Source: Candidatus Peregrinibacteria bacterium
GTDB lineage: Bacteria > Patescibacteriota > Gracilibacteria > UBA1369 > UBA12473
DNA length: 64,000 nt
Reading direction: 5' to 3'
NCBI GenBank assembly: GCA_018659585.1
Contig: JABJMC010000028.1
Location: 36,539-100,538, forward strand
This document shows positions 1-9,723 of this stretch, piece by piece. Both the position numbers and the translations under genes were made by a program. Each line of letters starts with the position of its first letter. The stretch's first letter is position 1. The notes beneath the pieces are model-generated. The model was not told where the DNA came from and made no database searches. It was given only the letters and a program-made list of their open reading frames with translations.

Positions 1-1011
1 AGAACGTAACACTTCAGAAGGCTCATTAACAGGGGTGCCATCCTCGCGCACAATCTCGGAAAGATGAATCAAACCATTAATGTCATCGGTAAGTTTCATA
101 AAAGCTCCAAATGGGGCTAAGCGAGTAATTTCGCCTTTAATAACACTACCAACCTTAAAGGTTTTCGCAGCATCAGCCCAAGGATCAGCCATTAGTCTCT
201 TCATACTTAAAGAGATCTTATCACCTTCAATGCCAATAATTTGGACCTCAACTTCATCACCAACTTTTCCATGATCAGAAGGATTCTTAACATGACCCCA
301 AGCAATTTCGGAGATATGAACTAGTCCTTCTAAACCTTCAAAAGCCACAAAAATACCAAAATTAACAACACCACTAATTTTACCTTTAACCTTAGTTCCG
401 ATTGTAATCTTACCAAGGGCCGCCTTTCGTTCTTCTTGGAAAGCCGCTCGTTCAGAAAGAATTAACTTCCCATTTTGTTTGTCTAAATTAATAATTTTAA
501 CGCTCAAACTAACTCCAACTAATTTCTTCAATTTTTGAAGAATAAGGTTAGCGTCAGCCCCATTAACACGTGGGTAATGTAGAGGAGCTAGCTGAGAAAC
601 AGGAATAAATCCTTTAATCCCATCTACCTCTAATAGTAAACCACCCTTATTAGCTTCGGTTGGTTTAACTTCCACCACGTCATTTTCATCATAAGCATCA
701 GCAAATCTCTTCCAAGCTCGTTCTTGACTAGCTTTTCGAAGAGAAAGAAGCACAAATCCATCTTCGTTTTCAGATTCAAGCACACATGAATAAACCGCAT
801 CACCAGGGGCAAGATCTTTGATAGTGTTCATGCTATCTTTAGTCTCACGTCCACTAATAATACCAGTGTTAACACCGCCAATATCAACCAAAATTCGGTG
901 TTTACCGACAGAAATAACATTACCTTCTAAAAGTTCTCCTGGTTCCGGGAGAATCATGTCTGGAGAGCTTTTCAGAAGCTCTTCCATAGATATAGTTTGA
1001 GTCGCAGCCAT
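1..1011 (-). CDS. rpsA: 30S ribosomal protein S1 (3' end cut by window edge)
   Basis: My own translation from the ATG at 1011 gives 337 residues (MAATQTISMEELLKSSPD...) with no stop before the window edge, so the ORF track missed it. At least four S1-type OB folds can be read, with hallmark strings such as GIISGRE, GFIPVSQL, GLVHISEIAWGH and GLIHLSEIV. S1 binds mRNA on the 30S subunit and helps start translation on unstructured leaders, which fits a genome with almost no Shine-Dalgarno sites. A good promoter lies about 90 bp upstream, overlapping the 3' end of clpC, so rpsA is probably transcribed on its own. The C-terminal domain number is unknown because of truncation. Confidence 0.95.
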   Translation of the reverse strand, partial: MAATQTISMEELLKSSPDMILPEPGELLEGNVISVGKHRILVDIGGVNTGIISGRETKDSMNTIKDLAPGDAVYSCVLESENEDGFVLLSLRKASQERAWKRFADAYDENDVVEVKPTEANKGGLLLEVDGIKGFIPVSQLAPLHYPRVNGADANLILQKLKKLVGVSLSVKIINLDKQNGKLILSERAAFQEERKAALGKITIGTKVKGKISGVVNFGIFVAFEGLEGLVHISEIAWGHVKNPSDHGKVGDEVEVQIIGIEGDKISLSMKRLMADPWADAAKTFKVGSVIKGEITRLAPFGAFMKLTDDINGLIHLSEIVREDGTPVNEPSEVLRS

Positions 1012-1100
1012 AAAGCTTATATTGGAGCAAGGATTAAAAAATAAATAAGTTCCTATCTAAAGTGTCCCTGCTACCTAATGCACTTTATAAGAACGCGTGG

Positions 1101-1129
1101 AGTATAAGATGGTTTAAAGAGAAAATCAA
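1101..1129 (-). promoter_or_regulatory. Promoter for rpsA
   Basis: On the minus strand TTGATT is followed by 17 nt and TATACT. The -35 box overlaps the stop codon of clpC. The predicted 5' leader is about 85 nt, one of the longer ones here. Confidence 0.6.
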
Positions 1130-3720
1130 CCTTTTCTTAGCTCTAGTCCATCTCCCTTTTTGACAATTTTCACTTTATCTCCTTCCTGAAACTCTCCGCT
1201 CAGCAGTTTTTCCGCCAAAATGTCTTCGACTTTGTCTTGAATCACACGGCGAGCAGGCCGAGCGCCATAATCTGGGTCGTAACTTAATTTTGCTAGCACA
1301 TCAAGCGCTCCAGGAGAAAGATTTAAAGAGATCTTTCTCTCCTTCAAACGATCTTCAAGATCAGAAATTTGCAATCTTACAATTTTCTTTAAATGATCGT
1401 GAGTTAAAGGATGGAAAACAATAATCTTATCTAAGCGATTTAAGAATTCTGGTCGGAACTGATCTTTTAATTCCTTTAGAATGTCTTCTTTTCGATCCTC
1501 AAAAATTTGTTCAGCCCGTTTAAGTTCGTCTGCCTCCAAGGTAAACCCAATTGGTCCCGCAGATTCAGTTAACTGGCGAGCACCTACATTGGTAGTCAAA
1601 ACAATAATTGTGTTTTTGAAATCTACTTTGCGGCCTCTTCCATCTGTTAATACCCCATCCTCAAGAATTTGAAGTAGCATGTTCATTACATCAGGGTGAG
1701 CTTTTTCAACCTCATCAAATAACACTACTGAGTAAGGTTTGCGTCGGATCATCTCTGTTAATTGACCACCATCATCATAACCAATATAACCAGCAGTTGT
1801 ACCTGTTAAACGAGAAACATTATGACGCTCCATAAATTCACTCATATCAATCTTAATCAAAGCATCTTCATCGTTATAAACTTCTCGTGCGAGAGATTTT
1901 ACTAATTCAGTCTTACCAACTCCAGTTGGTCCCATAAAAATAAAAGAAGCAATGGGACGATGTGGAGCCCCAACACCCATTCTAGAACGACGAATAGCCT
2001 TGGCCACAGATTCAATTGCCTCCTGTTGACCAATAATGCGTCGTTTAAGTAGGTTTTCTAAGTTCTTAAGACGAGAAACATCATCTTTCATTAATTTTGT
2101 AGTCGGGATTCCAGTACTTTTAGATAAAACTTGGGCAATATCCTCGGCATCAATATGTCCACGTAACTCTTTTGGGATTTTAATTTGGCGGGCTGCCTCA
2201 ATTTTTTCCATAACTTGAAGCTCCTCGGTGCGAAGATTAGCCGCTTTTTCATAATCTTGTTTAGAAACAGCATCTTCTTTGTCCTTAATAATTTTATTTA
2301 GTTCTTTTTGAAACTTACCAACTTTATTAGAACCACTAGTTTTAACTTTCATTCCTTTTAAAGAAGCGGCTTCATCCATCAAATCAATTGCTTTATCAGG
2401 TAGAAAACGGTCATTTACATACCGCTTGGAAAGTCGAACCGCGGAATCCAAAGCTTCATCAGAAATAACTAAATGATGGTGATCTTCAAAAGATTCTTTA
2501 AGACCCTTTAAAATTTGTAAGGTTTCCTCTTCAGTAGGTTCATTTATAATTACAGTCTGAAAACGACGCTCTAAAGCACTATCGTTTTCAATATGTTTTC
2601 GGTATTCATCAGTTGTTGTTGCTCCCACAATTCGAATATCACCTCTAGAAAGAGCTGGTTTCAAAATATTAGCAGCATCTAAGCTCCCTTCAGCTGATCC
2701 AGCCCCAACCACAGTGTGCAATTCATCAATAAAAAGAATTACATTTTCTTGGGTGCCTGCCTCATCAATAATTTGTTTAAGACGTTCTTCGAATTCACCA
2801 CGATATTTAGTCCCAGCTACAACCGAAGCCATAGAAAGAGACAAAATTCGTTTATCTAACATTTTATCTGGTACGTTTTCTTGAATAATAGCTTGAGCAA
2901 GCCCCTCAACAACCGCAGTTTTACCAACACCCGGCTCACCAATTAAAACGGGATTGTTTTTGGTCTTACGTTGCAAAATACTAATCGTGCGTTCTATTTC
3001 CTTAGCGCGTCCAATAATAGGATCCATTTTTCCAGATCGATATTTGGCAACTAAGTCTTCGGTAAAATAGTCCAAAGCTGGAGTGCTAGATTTATCAGTT
3101 TTCTCTTTAGTATAAGTTGCCTCTTTTTCACCACCAGACATAACTCCTTGTAATCCACTTAAAAAGAATTCCAAAGGATTCATTTGGCCAGACGGATCAG
3201 CTCCCTGAAAACCTCCACCAGGAGCTCCAGGATATTGTTTTTGGCTTTTCTTAAGATTTTCAAAAGCATTTTCAATTTCACCTTGAACAGCATTTGGACG
3301 AACTTTCATATTTTCTAGGATCACCGTGGCCGCAGTGTTTTCTTGGCCCACTAAAGCATGTAGTAAATGCTCGGTTCCTACAAACATATGATTGTTACCC
3401 TGGGCACATTTCACAGCATCTTCAATAACTTTTTTCGCAAAACCACTTAAACCGCCAGAACCTTTTCCTTTAGAAGAGGAGGCAGCGGTACGTCCCACAG
3501 TTTTCAGAACTAAATTAACATTATCAAGCGAAACTCCAAAATTCATTAAAATAGAAGCCCCTAAAGAGTTAGGTTGGCTTAAAATACCAATTAAAACGTG
3601 CTCTGTCCCAACATAATTAGTTTGAGTTTTTTTTGCCACTTCTTGGGCCACAATCAAGGCTTGTTTAGCCTCTTTCGTAAACTTTTCGAAACGACTGTCA
3701 CCTTTGTCTTTATTGGCCAT
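1126..3720 (-). CDS. clpC: ATP-dependent Clp protease ATP-binding subunit ClpC
   Basis: This is an 864-residue Hsp100 unfoldase that feeds substrates to ClpP; clpP is not in the window. The order is a double Clp-N repeat (about 10-150), a Gly/Pro-rich linker, AAA+ domain 1 with GEPGVGKT, a middle region carrying a UVR-like motif (DYEKAANLR), and AAA+ domain 2 with GPTGVGKT followed by the D2-small domain. The UVR-type middle region and the absence of a long ClpB coiled coil favour ClpC over ClpB. The length is slightly above the usual 810-850. The start ATG has no Shine-Dalgarno sequence. A CIRCE-like operator upstream suggests HrcA heat-shock control. Confidence 0.95.
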   Translation of the reverse strand: MANKDKGDSRFEKFTKEAKQALIVAQEVAKKTQTNYVGTEHVLIGILSQPNSLGASILMNFGVSLDNVNLVLKTVGRTAASSSKGKGSGGLSGFAKKVIEDAVKCAQGNNHMFVGTEHLLHALVGQENTAATVILENMKVRPNAVQGEIENAFENLKKSQKQYPGAPGGGFQGADPSGQMNPLEFFLSGLQGVMSGGEKEATYTKEKTDKSSTPALDYFTEDLVAKYRSGKMDPIIGRAKEIERTISILQRKTKNNPVLIGEPGVGKTAVVEGLAQAIIQENVPDKMLDKRILSLSMASVVAGTKYRGEFEERLKQIIDEAGTQENVILFIDELHTVVGAGSAEGSLDAANILKPALSRGDIRIVGATTTDEYRKHIENDSALERRFQTVIINEPTEEETLQILKGLKESFEDHHHLVISDEALDSAVRLSKRYVNDRFLPDKAIDLMDEAASLKGMKVKTSGSNKVGKFQKELNKIIKDKEDAVSKQDYEKAANLRTEELQVMEKIEAARQIKIPKELRGHIDAEDIAQVLSKSTGIPTTKLMKDDVSRLKNLENLLKRRIIGQQEAIESVAKAIRRSRMGVGAPHRPIASFIFMGPTGVGKTELVKSLAREVYNDEDALIKIDMSEFMERHNVSRLTGTTAGYIGYDDGGQLTEMIRRKPYSVVLFDEVEKAHPDVMNMLLQILEDGVLTDGRGRKVDFKNTIIVLTTNVGARQLTESAGPIGFTLEADELKRAEQIFEDRKEDILKELKDQFRPEFLNRLDKIIVFHPLTHDHLKKIVRLQISDLEDRLKERKISLNLSPGALDVLAKLSYDPDYGARPARRVIQDKVEDILAEKLLSGEFQEGDKVKIVKKGDGLELRKG

Positions 3721-3832
3721 GAATTTAAAAGTTAGAATTAATTTCTAGAAATTATAACACATTTCGATAGAGAATAATACGCTTTACCGCTTGCTAAGAA
3801 ACAAAGAATAGTGTGTAACTACAACCTGATAA

Positions 3833-3859
3833 TTAGCACTGTTAAGTTTAGAGTGCTAA
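3833..3859 (-). promoter_or_regulatory. CIRCE operator upstream of clpC
   Basis: TTAGCACTG-N9-GAGTGCTAA matches the HrcA-binding CIRCE consensus (TTAGCACTC-N9-GAGTGCTAA) at 17 of 18 arm positions. It overlaps the spacer and -10 of a candidate minus-strand promoter, a suitable place for repression of clpC. No hrcA, groESL or dnaK is in the window. Confidence 0.85.
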
Positions 3860-3873
3860 CAAACCAAAGTCAA
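3845..3873 (-). promoter_or_regulatory. Candidate heat-shock promoter of clpC
   Basis: Minus strand TTGACT, 17 nt, TAAACT; the spacer and -10 are covered by the CIRCE element. A second TATAAT lies at 3751-3756, closer to the start codon, but has a poor -35. Confidence 0.5.
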
Positions 3874-3918
3874 CTCAAAAAGGGGAGTTGCAAGTTTCCG
3901 CAAAGGAAAGCGAAAAAA

Positions 3919-5448
3919 CTAAGTCGATAAAATAGATTCAGCCATAACCTCGATCTGTTCTTGGTAATCCAAAGTACCTTTCAAACGATAGCTAGAGGAA
4001 TCATCGCGCGGGACATCAGCAAAGAAAAATCCAGACGATGACCAAGTTTTCAAACTAGAAACAGTCTCTTCTATAACTTCCAAGGTCACCAAGGCATTAC
4101 TAGCGTCAGCTGGTTCATTACTAAAATAAAAACTACTTCCGGAGCGACTATAATACCAGTTCGAAGGATACTGCATTTGAAAACCCAAAGTAGCACTTTC
4201 CAAAGGTCTGTAGCCCTCTAAAATTACTGTTTCAGAACCAGTTTCAGCATCCACTGAGACTTGCTCCAACCCTTTGGCTTCATCAGTCCCAGAAGCTAAA
4301 TCCCAATCTGTTATTGCTCCTTCTACAAACTTGGCTAATTCTTCTAAATTTCCATCACCTAAATTTTGCAAAAGATACCGCTCCAACACTTCACCATCAG
4401 TAAAAGTCACATAAATATAATTTGGCTCCACAAAATCATAGGTAGTAGCTGTCCATTCGTCAGAAACTAAGCTCAAACGATCCAAGTCATTCTCTAACAG
4501 ACTAATATTGTCGGCATAATCACCATCACTAGATTCGTTGGCTTCTTCTTCAGCCACAACATCCTCAACGTCCTCGATCACCTCAGTAATCTCAGTTTCC
4601 TCAACAACCTCTTCTTCTTCCTCATCCTCCTCAATCCGTTGACCATCACTTAATAAATCAAAAGAAAGCAACATTTCACTAAACAAATTGCCATAACTTA
4701 ACTTTAAATCTTCCTGACTATTTAAATGTAAAAGCACAAAAACTTTGCTTCCACCCTCAACATAATAAGTAGTTGAACCAACTTCTTCGACTTTAATAGC
4801 ATTTAACTGGTCCACACTTACTACGTTTTTTGTATAAGTTTCACTTAAATCAGTATTTTGATAAGCCAAATACCATTCTTCAATCTCTAATTCCTCATTG
4901 TTAGACAACGTACTTACTTGAATTAGATCAGTTTCAATCAAACTCTCGGTATCTTTCGGTTGAGGGCCGTAAAAAGAAACAGCCTGAGTGCGTTCCTCCA
5001 TTTCCCAATCAGAACGGTAAGAAATCCCAAAACCAATACTTTCACTAACATAATTAGTCATTTCTACCTCTTCTATTTCAACTACCTCTTCTTCTTCCAA
5101 AACAGTGAGTTGTTCAACTGCTAGCACTGGTTTGTCGTCATCATCTTCACCTGGAATTAATAAACCACTAACCTCCATGGATTGATTTAAATACTCGGTA
5201 TCCCAAAGATTATAAAAATCACTATAAACATAAAGCAGAGACCCATCTGTTAAGCGCAATAGGTGAGTAGCATCAGGATTAAATTTTACGCTGCCCAAAG
5301 ACTGCAACAACCCTTCATAGGTCATAAATTCATAGGAAATATCATCCTCCACAGTCACATCATCAGTAAAAGGTAGTTGGCAGCCAGTAAACAAAAGACC
5401 AAAGACAAGAAGAAGGGCAGCATAAGGAATAAGAGTTCTGAATTTCAT
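3919..5448 (-). CDS. Lipoprotein with two PsbP-like domains
   Basis: A 509-residue protein with an N-terminal lipoprotein signal (hydrophobic stretch ending LLFTGCQ), so it is probably membrane-anchored at the cell surface. Two copies of a PsbP/Mog1-like pattern can be seen, near residue 135 (GFGISYRSDWEM) and near residue 420 (GFQMQYPSNWYY). They are separated by a very acidic low-complexity linker (EEDEEEEEVVEETE). Such domains occur in many bacterial lipoproteins of unknown role. The gene starts 15 bp after ruvB, so the two are probably cotranscribed. The domain assignment rests on motif resemblance only. Confidence 0.75.
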   Translation of the reverse strand: MKFRTLIPYAALLLVFGLLFTGCQLPFTDDVTVEDDISYEFMTYEGLLQSLGSVKFNPDATHLLRLTDGSLLYVYSDFYNLWDTEYLNQSMEVSGLLIPGEDDDDKPVLAVEQLTVLEEEEVVEIEEVEMTNYVSESIGFGISYRSDWEMEERTQAVSFYGPQPKDTESLIETDLIQVSTLSNNEELEIEEWYLAYQNTDLSETYTKNVVSVDQLNAIKVEEVGSTTYYVEGGSKVFVLLHLNSQEDLKLSYGNLFSEMLLSFDLLSDGQRIEEDEEEEEVVEETEITEVIEDVEDVVAEEEANESSDGDYADNISLLENDLDRLSLVSDEWTATTYDFVEPNYIYVTFTDGEVLERYLLQNLGDGNLEELAKFVEGAITDWDLASGTDEAKGLEQVSVDAETGSETVILEGYRPLESATLGFQMQYPSNWYYSRSGSSFYFSNEPADASNALVTLEVIEETVSSLKTWSSSGFFFADVPRDDSSSYRLKGTLDYQEQIEVMAESILST

Positions 5449-5463
5449 AGGATAAAGTTAAAT

Positions 5464-6522
5464 TTAAAAAAGTTCAGCATTTTGTGGAGGAGTTAACCCA
5501 AGATGCTGGTAACCACGTGGCGTAACTAAACGTCCTCGTGGAGTGCGATCAAGAAAACCTTGTTTTAAAAGATAAGGTTCATAGATATCTTCAATAGTCT
5601 GAGCCTCTTCGTGAGTAGCCGCAGAAAGAGTGCTTAGCCCGACTGGGCCACCTCCAAAATTTTCAATCATTAATTGTAGCAATTTTCGGTCCATGTCATC
5701 TAAACCAAGTTCATCGATTCCCATTTTCCCTAAAGCACTTTTTACTAATGATTCCGAAATAACATCATGATTATTAACTAGAGCAAAATCACCCACTCGC
5801 CGTAATAGTCGGTTAGCAATACGGGGAGTTTGCCGGGAAGAAAGTGACAATCGAGACGCTGCTTTTTCGTCAATTTCAGTCTCCAGAATTTTAGAGGAAC
5901 GATTAATAATTTGCTGGATTTCTTCCTGAGAATAAAAATTAAGTCTAAAAACATGCCCAAAACGATCCCGAAGAGGGGAGGAGATCAAACTTAACTTAGT
6001 AGTGGCGCCAATCAGAGTAAATTTTGGCAAACTCAAGCGCATAGAACGAGCCGAAGCGCCTTTGCCCAAAATAATATCAATCGCAAAATCCTCCATGGCT
6101 GTATATAAAGTCTCTTCTACAATGGGACGTAAACGGTGAATTTCATCAATAAAAAGCACATCCCCATCTTCTAAATTTGTAATAATCGCCGCAATATCTC
6201 CCTGACGTTCCAGTGCTGGCCCAGAAGTAACGCGAATATTTGCCTTCATTTCCTTGGCTACAATATGAGCTAGCGTGGTTTTTCCTAAACCAGGCGGCCC
6301 ATGAATCAAAACATGCTCCAAAGGCTCTTCTCGTTTTCGGGAAGCCTCCATGAAAACAGAAAGATTTCTTTTAATTTCAGATTGTCCTACGTATTCGTCA
6401 AGCACATCTGGACGAAGCTTATTTTCCTGTAATTCTTGAGAATTATCAAGGGGTTGAGGCGATAAATCTCGATCCAGAGGCTCATCAGATGAAGTTGAGA
6501 AGTTGGCAGAATGAACAGGCAT
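5464..6522 (-). CDS. ruvB: Holliday junction branch migration helicase RuvB
   Basis: RuvB is the AAA+ motor of the RuvAB branch migration complex. Visible motifs are Walker A GPPGLGKT, Walker B DEIHR, sensor GATTKLSL, an arginine-finger region and a C-terminal winged helix ending RGYQHLGL. The ORF track starts at 6651 (395 aa), but its first 43 residues do not look like RuvB. I prefer the ATG at 6522 (352 aa, MPVHSANF...), which gives the usual family length. ruvA and ruvC are not in the window, though ruvX lies about 45 kb away. No Shine-Dalgarno sequence is visible. Confidence 0.95.
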   Translation of the reverse strand: MPVHSANFSTSSDEPLDRDLSPQPLDNSQELQENKLRPDVLDEYVGQSEIKRNLSVFMEASRKREEPLEHVLIHGPPGLGKTTLAHIVAKEMKANIRVTSGPALERQGDIAAIITNLEDGDVLFIDEIHRLRPIVEETLYTAMEDFAIDIILGKGASARSMRLSLPKFTLIGATTKLSLISSPLRDRFGHVFRLNFYSQEEIQQIINRSSKILETEIDEKAASRLSLSSRQTPRIANRLLRRVGDFALVNNHDVISESLVKSALGKMGIDELGLDDMDRKLLQLMIENFGGGPVGLSTLSAATHEEAQTIEDIYEPYLLKQGFLDRTPRGRLVTPRGYQHLGLTPPQNAELF

Positions 6523-6674
6523 ACGATACAATGCTAGTCGAATTTCATAACGAAGATACCTCAATTCTCTTTGGATCACCACCAAATTCCCTTGCCTGTT
6601 TAAAAAATGCCTCGCGCAACCTCCCAACGTAAAAAACACAACCTTCGACAAAAGGACTAGCTCTCCCTTGGAAA

Positions 6675-7379
6675 ATGTCTGACTTGATTCAGATGTTTAT
6701 GTTGACCGTGGCTTCCATGACCATAGTTTTATCCCTTTCGGAATATGTTTTTGGAGAATTTGGAGTGTGGGGGCATTGGAGGGAGGAGACTATTACGGGA
6801 ATTTTGTACGCGGCGCAGACCATGACTTTATTGGTGCCACTATTCATTTTTACCAAACTTAAGTATAAGAATGAATGGAATACTTTCGGATTTCATAAGG
6901 TTAAAATCCTTACGATTTTAAAAAGAATTGCTCAAGGTTATCTTTTCTATTATTTGGCTAGTGCGATCTTTTTGCAGATCAAAATGAGTTTCCAGACTGA
7001 GATTCCTGGTTACGGTGAACAAGCCTCACATATCCCTTTATTCGGAGGGACTGATGCTGGGGTTATTTTAGGAGGAGTAATTATTGTGCTGATTGCACCG
7101 CTAGTTGAAGAATTGTTTTTCCGAGGTTATATTCACCAAGTTTTAAAAAAATACACCAATGTTTTGGGGGGAAGTATTGGGTCAGCCTTGATTTTTACCT
7201 TGTTTCACTTTGAATTTCAGGTCTTTATTCCAATTTTTATTCTAGGATTAGTATTAAGTTGGCTTTTTGAAAGAACCGGTTCAATCTGGACTCCGATTTG
7301 TTTTCACATGTTAAACAATGGTTTAGCCTTTTTGATTGAAGTGGCCATATTTTATGAATGGATTCAGACTTCACTTTAA
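6675..7379 (+). CDS. CPBP family intramembrane metalloprotease
   Basis: A 234-residue protein with about six or seven hydrophobic segments. It carries the CPBP/Abi (CAAX protease-like) motifs: EELFFRGYIHQ (motif 1), a histidine in TLFHFEFQ (motif 2) and HMLNNGLAF (motif 3). The family uses the paired glutamates and histidines to cleave within membranes; the substrate cannot be told from sequence. It is divergent from ruvB and followed by tRNA-Arg. Confidence 0.85.
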   Translation: MSDLIQMFMLTVASMTIVLSLSEYVFGEFGVWGHWREETITGILYAAQTMTLLVPLFIFTKLKYKNEWNTFGFHKVKILTILKRIAQGYLFYYLASAIFLQIKMSFQTEIPGYGEQASHIPLFGGTDAGVILGGVIIVLIAPLVEELFFRGYIHQVLKKYTNVLGGSIGSALIFTLFHFEFQVFIPIFILGLVLSWLFERTGSIWTPICFHMLNNGLAFLIEVAIFYEWIQTSL

Positions 7380-7411
7380 AAGAACCCTTCAGTATACTGT
7401 TCACAAATTGT

Positions 7412-7488
7412 GCCCCGGTAGCTCAGCTGGATAGAGCGGCGGCCTTCTAAGCCGTAGGTCACAGGTTCGAATCCTGTCCGGGGTGCCA
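7412..7488 (+). tRNA. tRNA-Arg (anticodon UCU)
   Basis: A 77-nt cloverleaf: acceptor GCCCCGG/CCGGGGT, D arm GCTC...GAGC, anticodon stem GCGGC/GCCGT with loop CTTCTAA (anticodon TCT), T arm with GGTTCGAATCC, discriminator G and an encoded CCA. The first acceptor pair is G-U. It reads AGA/AGG. Confidence 0.97.
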
Positions 7489-7497
7489 TTCAAAATT

Positions 7498-7525
7498 ATG
7501 AATATTATTCAGATTCATATTTTTT
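7498..7525 (+). terminator. Possible weak terminator after tRNA-Arg
   Basis: ATGAAT-N9-ATTCAT followed by ATTTTTT, starting 10 nt after the tRNA 3' end. The stem is AT-rich and short, so activity is uncertain. Confidence 0.35.
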
Positions 7526-8395
7526 CGCCCGTTCTAGTGCATATTCTTGTCTTTCCTGTTCCCGCCTTTGTTCATCTTGCTTTTTGTCTGCTACTTTTTC
7601 TTCCTTCATCTGTATCTCAGTTTTTTTAAACTGATGATTCAACATTGCTGTTACAGCGGCCATCACCTCATCAGGACAACCGATTTCAGAAAGAACCGCT
7701 AAATCTGGTCCACGGTCAAAAAACAAAGAGGAATCTTTATAAACAACGGAGCCCTTCTCAAACTGGAAAGGCTCATCTTTATAATCTTCATGAGGCTGAG
7801 TATAACCAGTACTGCTTAACCCAAGTAGCCTCACATGAACATCTTGATATTGCTTCATCCGACGAAAAGCATAATCAAAAGCAATCGCTGCTCTAACAGC
7901 TTCATCCAAATTATCAAACTCACCTCCTTGCACACCCCTAAGATTCGAATGATGATCTAATCCATTCATGGAAACAGAGTAACTATCGGGGTTGGTACGT
8001 CTCACTTTGGCATATTGTAGGATTATCTGATTATCGCTAATTTCGAAACGGAAGCGAGAAGCCTGTGTAAATACATCATGTTCAGGGTCAGGTGTCTCAA
8101 AATACATAACTTCGGACGGCATAGCGCCGATAATTAGTCTTGCCTGATTTGTTTCGTTCTCATCGAAATTAAGCAATTCTTGATCTATTGATTCCAATTG
8201 AGCTGCATCAGTCATCTGGCTTTCATCTTCACCAGATCGAGCAGAACGGAGCGATTCAGCCCGCACTTCGCCATCAATTGCATCAGCAGTAGGCTCTAGG
8301 ATTTCACCAGATGAATCACTAGGGGAACTAGCTGGCACTTCTGCTTTTAGAAAAATAAAACGATCTTCAGAGAAGAAAAATTGTGAAATTTTCAT
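7505..8395 (-). CDS. Hypothetical protein, acidic N-terminus and charged C-terminal helix
   Basis: 296 residues, family not recognised. Residues 20-75 are Ser/Glu/Asp-rich and probably disordered. A folded core (about 80-230) contains alternating beta-like and helical stretches, and the last 40 residues form a charged helix (DKKQDEQRREQERQEY). There is no signal peptide, so it is probably cytoplasmic. It is convergent with tRNA-Arg, and a strong promoter lies upstream. The core has a faint resemblance to part of the unknown gene at 43893, which is only an impression. Confidence 0.65.
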   Translation of the reverse strand: MKISQFFFSEDRFIFLKAEVPASSPSDSSGEILEPTADAIDGEVRAESLRSARSGEDESQMTDAAQLESIDQELLNFDENETNQARLIIGAMPSEVMYFETPDPEHDVFTQASRFRFEISDNQIILQYAKVRRTNPDSYSVSMNGLDHHSNLRGVQGGEFDNLDEAVRAAIAFDYAFRRMKQYQDVHVRLLGLSSTGYTQPHEDYKDEPFQFEKGSVVYKDSSLFFDRGPDLAVLSEIGCPDEVMAAVTAMLNHQFKKTEIQMKEEKVADKKQDEQRREQERQEYALERAKKYESE

Positions 8396-8425
8396 GATTT
8401 TTATTTAAATTAAGATTTTCATATA

Positions 8426-8454
8426 ATTATAGCATTTTTAGAGAATGATGTCAA
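8426..8454 (-). promoter_or_regulatory. Promoter for the hypothetical gene at 7505-8395
   Basis: Minus strand TTGACA, 17 nt, TATAAT, preceded by TGC (extended -10). It is one of the best sigma-70-type matches in the window and lies about 30 nt upstream of the ATG. Confidence 0.75.
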
Positions 8455-8547
8455 AGCGCATCACAGCTAGCAGCATAAGATCAAAAATAGACGCCTCCTT
8501 TAATTTCCTTTATCATTCGGGCGTTATTTAGCCCTAATTTTTCTAAA

Positions 8548-9717
8548 ATGTTTAAAAAAATAATGCTCCTTGGTTCTGGTGAACTTGGTAAGGAATTTGT
8601 AATTTCCGCCCAACGTCTTGGCCAATATGTAATTGCTGTAGATTCTTATGATAACGCTCCAGCCATGCAGGTGGCAGACACGCGTGAGGTTATTGATATG
8701 CTAGATGGAGAAGCTCTTGATGCTATTGTCGCCAAACACCAACCAGATCTCATTGTCCCCGAAATCGAAGCTATTCGCACCGAGCGTTTTTATGACTACG
8801 AAAAACAAGGAATTCAGGTTGTACCCAGTGCCAAAGCCGCCAATTTCACCATGAATCGTAAGGCAATTCGAGATTTAGCAGCAAAGGATTTAGGTCTTAA
8901 AACCGCTAAATATCGTTACGCCACCTCTTTAGAAGAAATGAAAGCAGCGGTCGAAGAGATTGGCATTCCTTGTGTTGTTAAACCTCTTATGTCCTCCTCT
9001 GGAAAAGGTCAATCAACCATCAAAACAGAAGAAGACATCGAAAAATCATGGAATATGGCCACGACCAAAAGTCGCGGAGATTTAAACGAAGTAATTATCG
9101 AGGAATTTATTAATTTTAGAACCGAAATCACTTTACTTACCGTAACCCAAAAGAATGGGAAAACCTTGTTCTGCCCACCAATTGGCCATCGCCAAGAAAG
9201 AGGGGACTATCAGGAAAGTTGGCAGCCATCCGGGGTAACTCCAGAGGAATTAGCCGAAGCCGAACGTATGGCCGACCTTGTCACCAAAGAACTAACTGGA
9301 GCCGGACTCTGGGGAGTAGAATTTTTTATGGGGGATGAGGGAGTCGTTTTTTCCGAACTATCACCTCGTCCGCATGATACGGGCATGGTTACCCTTGGAA
9401 ACACTCAAAATTTCAATGAATTTGAACTACATTTAAGAGCTGTTTTAGGTCTCCCAATCGAGGAAATCACCTTGGAACAAGCTGGCGCTAGTGCTGTTAT
9501 TTTAGCCCCTGGAGATAGTGCCAAACAAAACCCTATTTATTCTGGATTAGAGGAGACTGCAACTATTCCTAAATCTGATGTTCGGATCTTTGGGAAACCA
9601 GAAACACGCCCTTTTAGACGAATGGGTGTAGCTGTAGCTTTTGACAAACCTGGGACTGACATGCAAAGCCTCCGCGATCGCGCTAAGGAAGTGGCTGATA
9701 AGGTAAAAGTGAGTTAA
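8548..9717 (+). CDS. purT: Formate-dependent phosphoribosylglycinamide formyltransferase PurT
   Basis: PurT makes formyl-GAR from GAR, formate and ATP, the folate-independent route for step 3 of purine synthesis. The 389-residue length is typical. It shows the ATP-grasp layout: N-terminal [12 protein letters not shown]-binding [12 protein letters not shown], and the C-terminal signature [14 protein letters not shown]. It is separate from the purA/purC/purE/purB group at 39-43 kb. A small inverted repeat (GGGC-N8-GCCC) lies just upstream. It ends 6 bp from the convergent gene at 9724. Confidence 0.96.
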   Translation: MFKKIMLLGSGELGKEFVISAQRLGQYVIAVDSYDNAPAMQVADTREVIDMLDGEALDAIVAKHQPDLIVPEIEAIRTERFYDYEKQGIQVVPSAKAANFTMNRKAIRDLAAKDLGLKTAKYRYATSLEEMKAAVEEIGIPCVVKPLMSSSGKGQSTIKTEEDIEKSWNMATTKSRGDLNEVIIEEFINFRTEITLLTVTQKNGKTLFCPPIGHRQERGDYQESWQPSGVTPEELAEAERMADLVTKELTGAGLWGVEFFMGDEGVVFSELSPRPHDTGMVTLGNTQNFNEFELHLRAVLGLPIEEITLEQAGASAVILAPGDSAKQNPIYSGLEETATIPKSDVRIFGKPETRPFRRMGVAVAFDKPGTDMQSLRDRAKEVADKVKVS

Positions 9718-9723
9718 TTCACG

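Noticed and set aside
3871-3890. CAACTC-N8-GAGTTG before clpC as a terminator
   Set aside because: The 6-bp stem has no T-run in either direction and overlaps an AGGGGAGT copy and the -35 of the clpC promoter.
9210-9404. Short ORFs antisense to long genes, such as 9210-9404, 15084-15302, 27600-27794 and 55901-56318
   Set aside because: All lie inside confidently assigned genes in another frame and show no motif, start context or independent signal.
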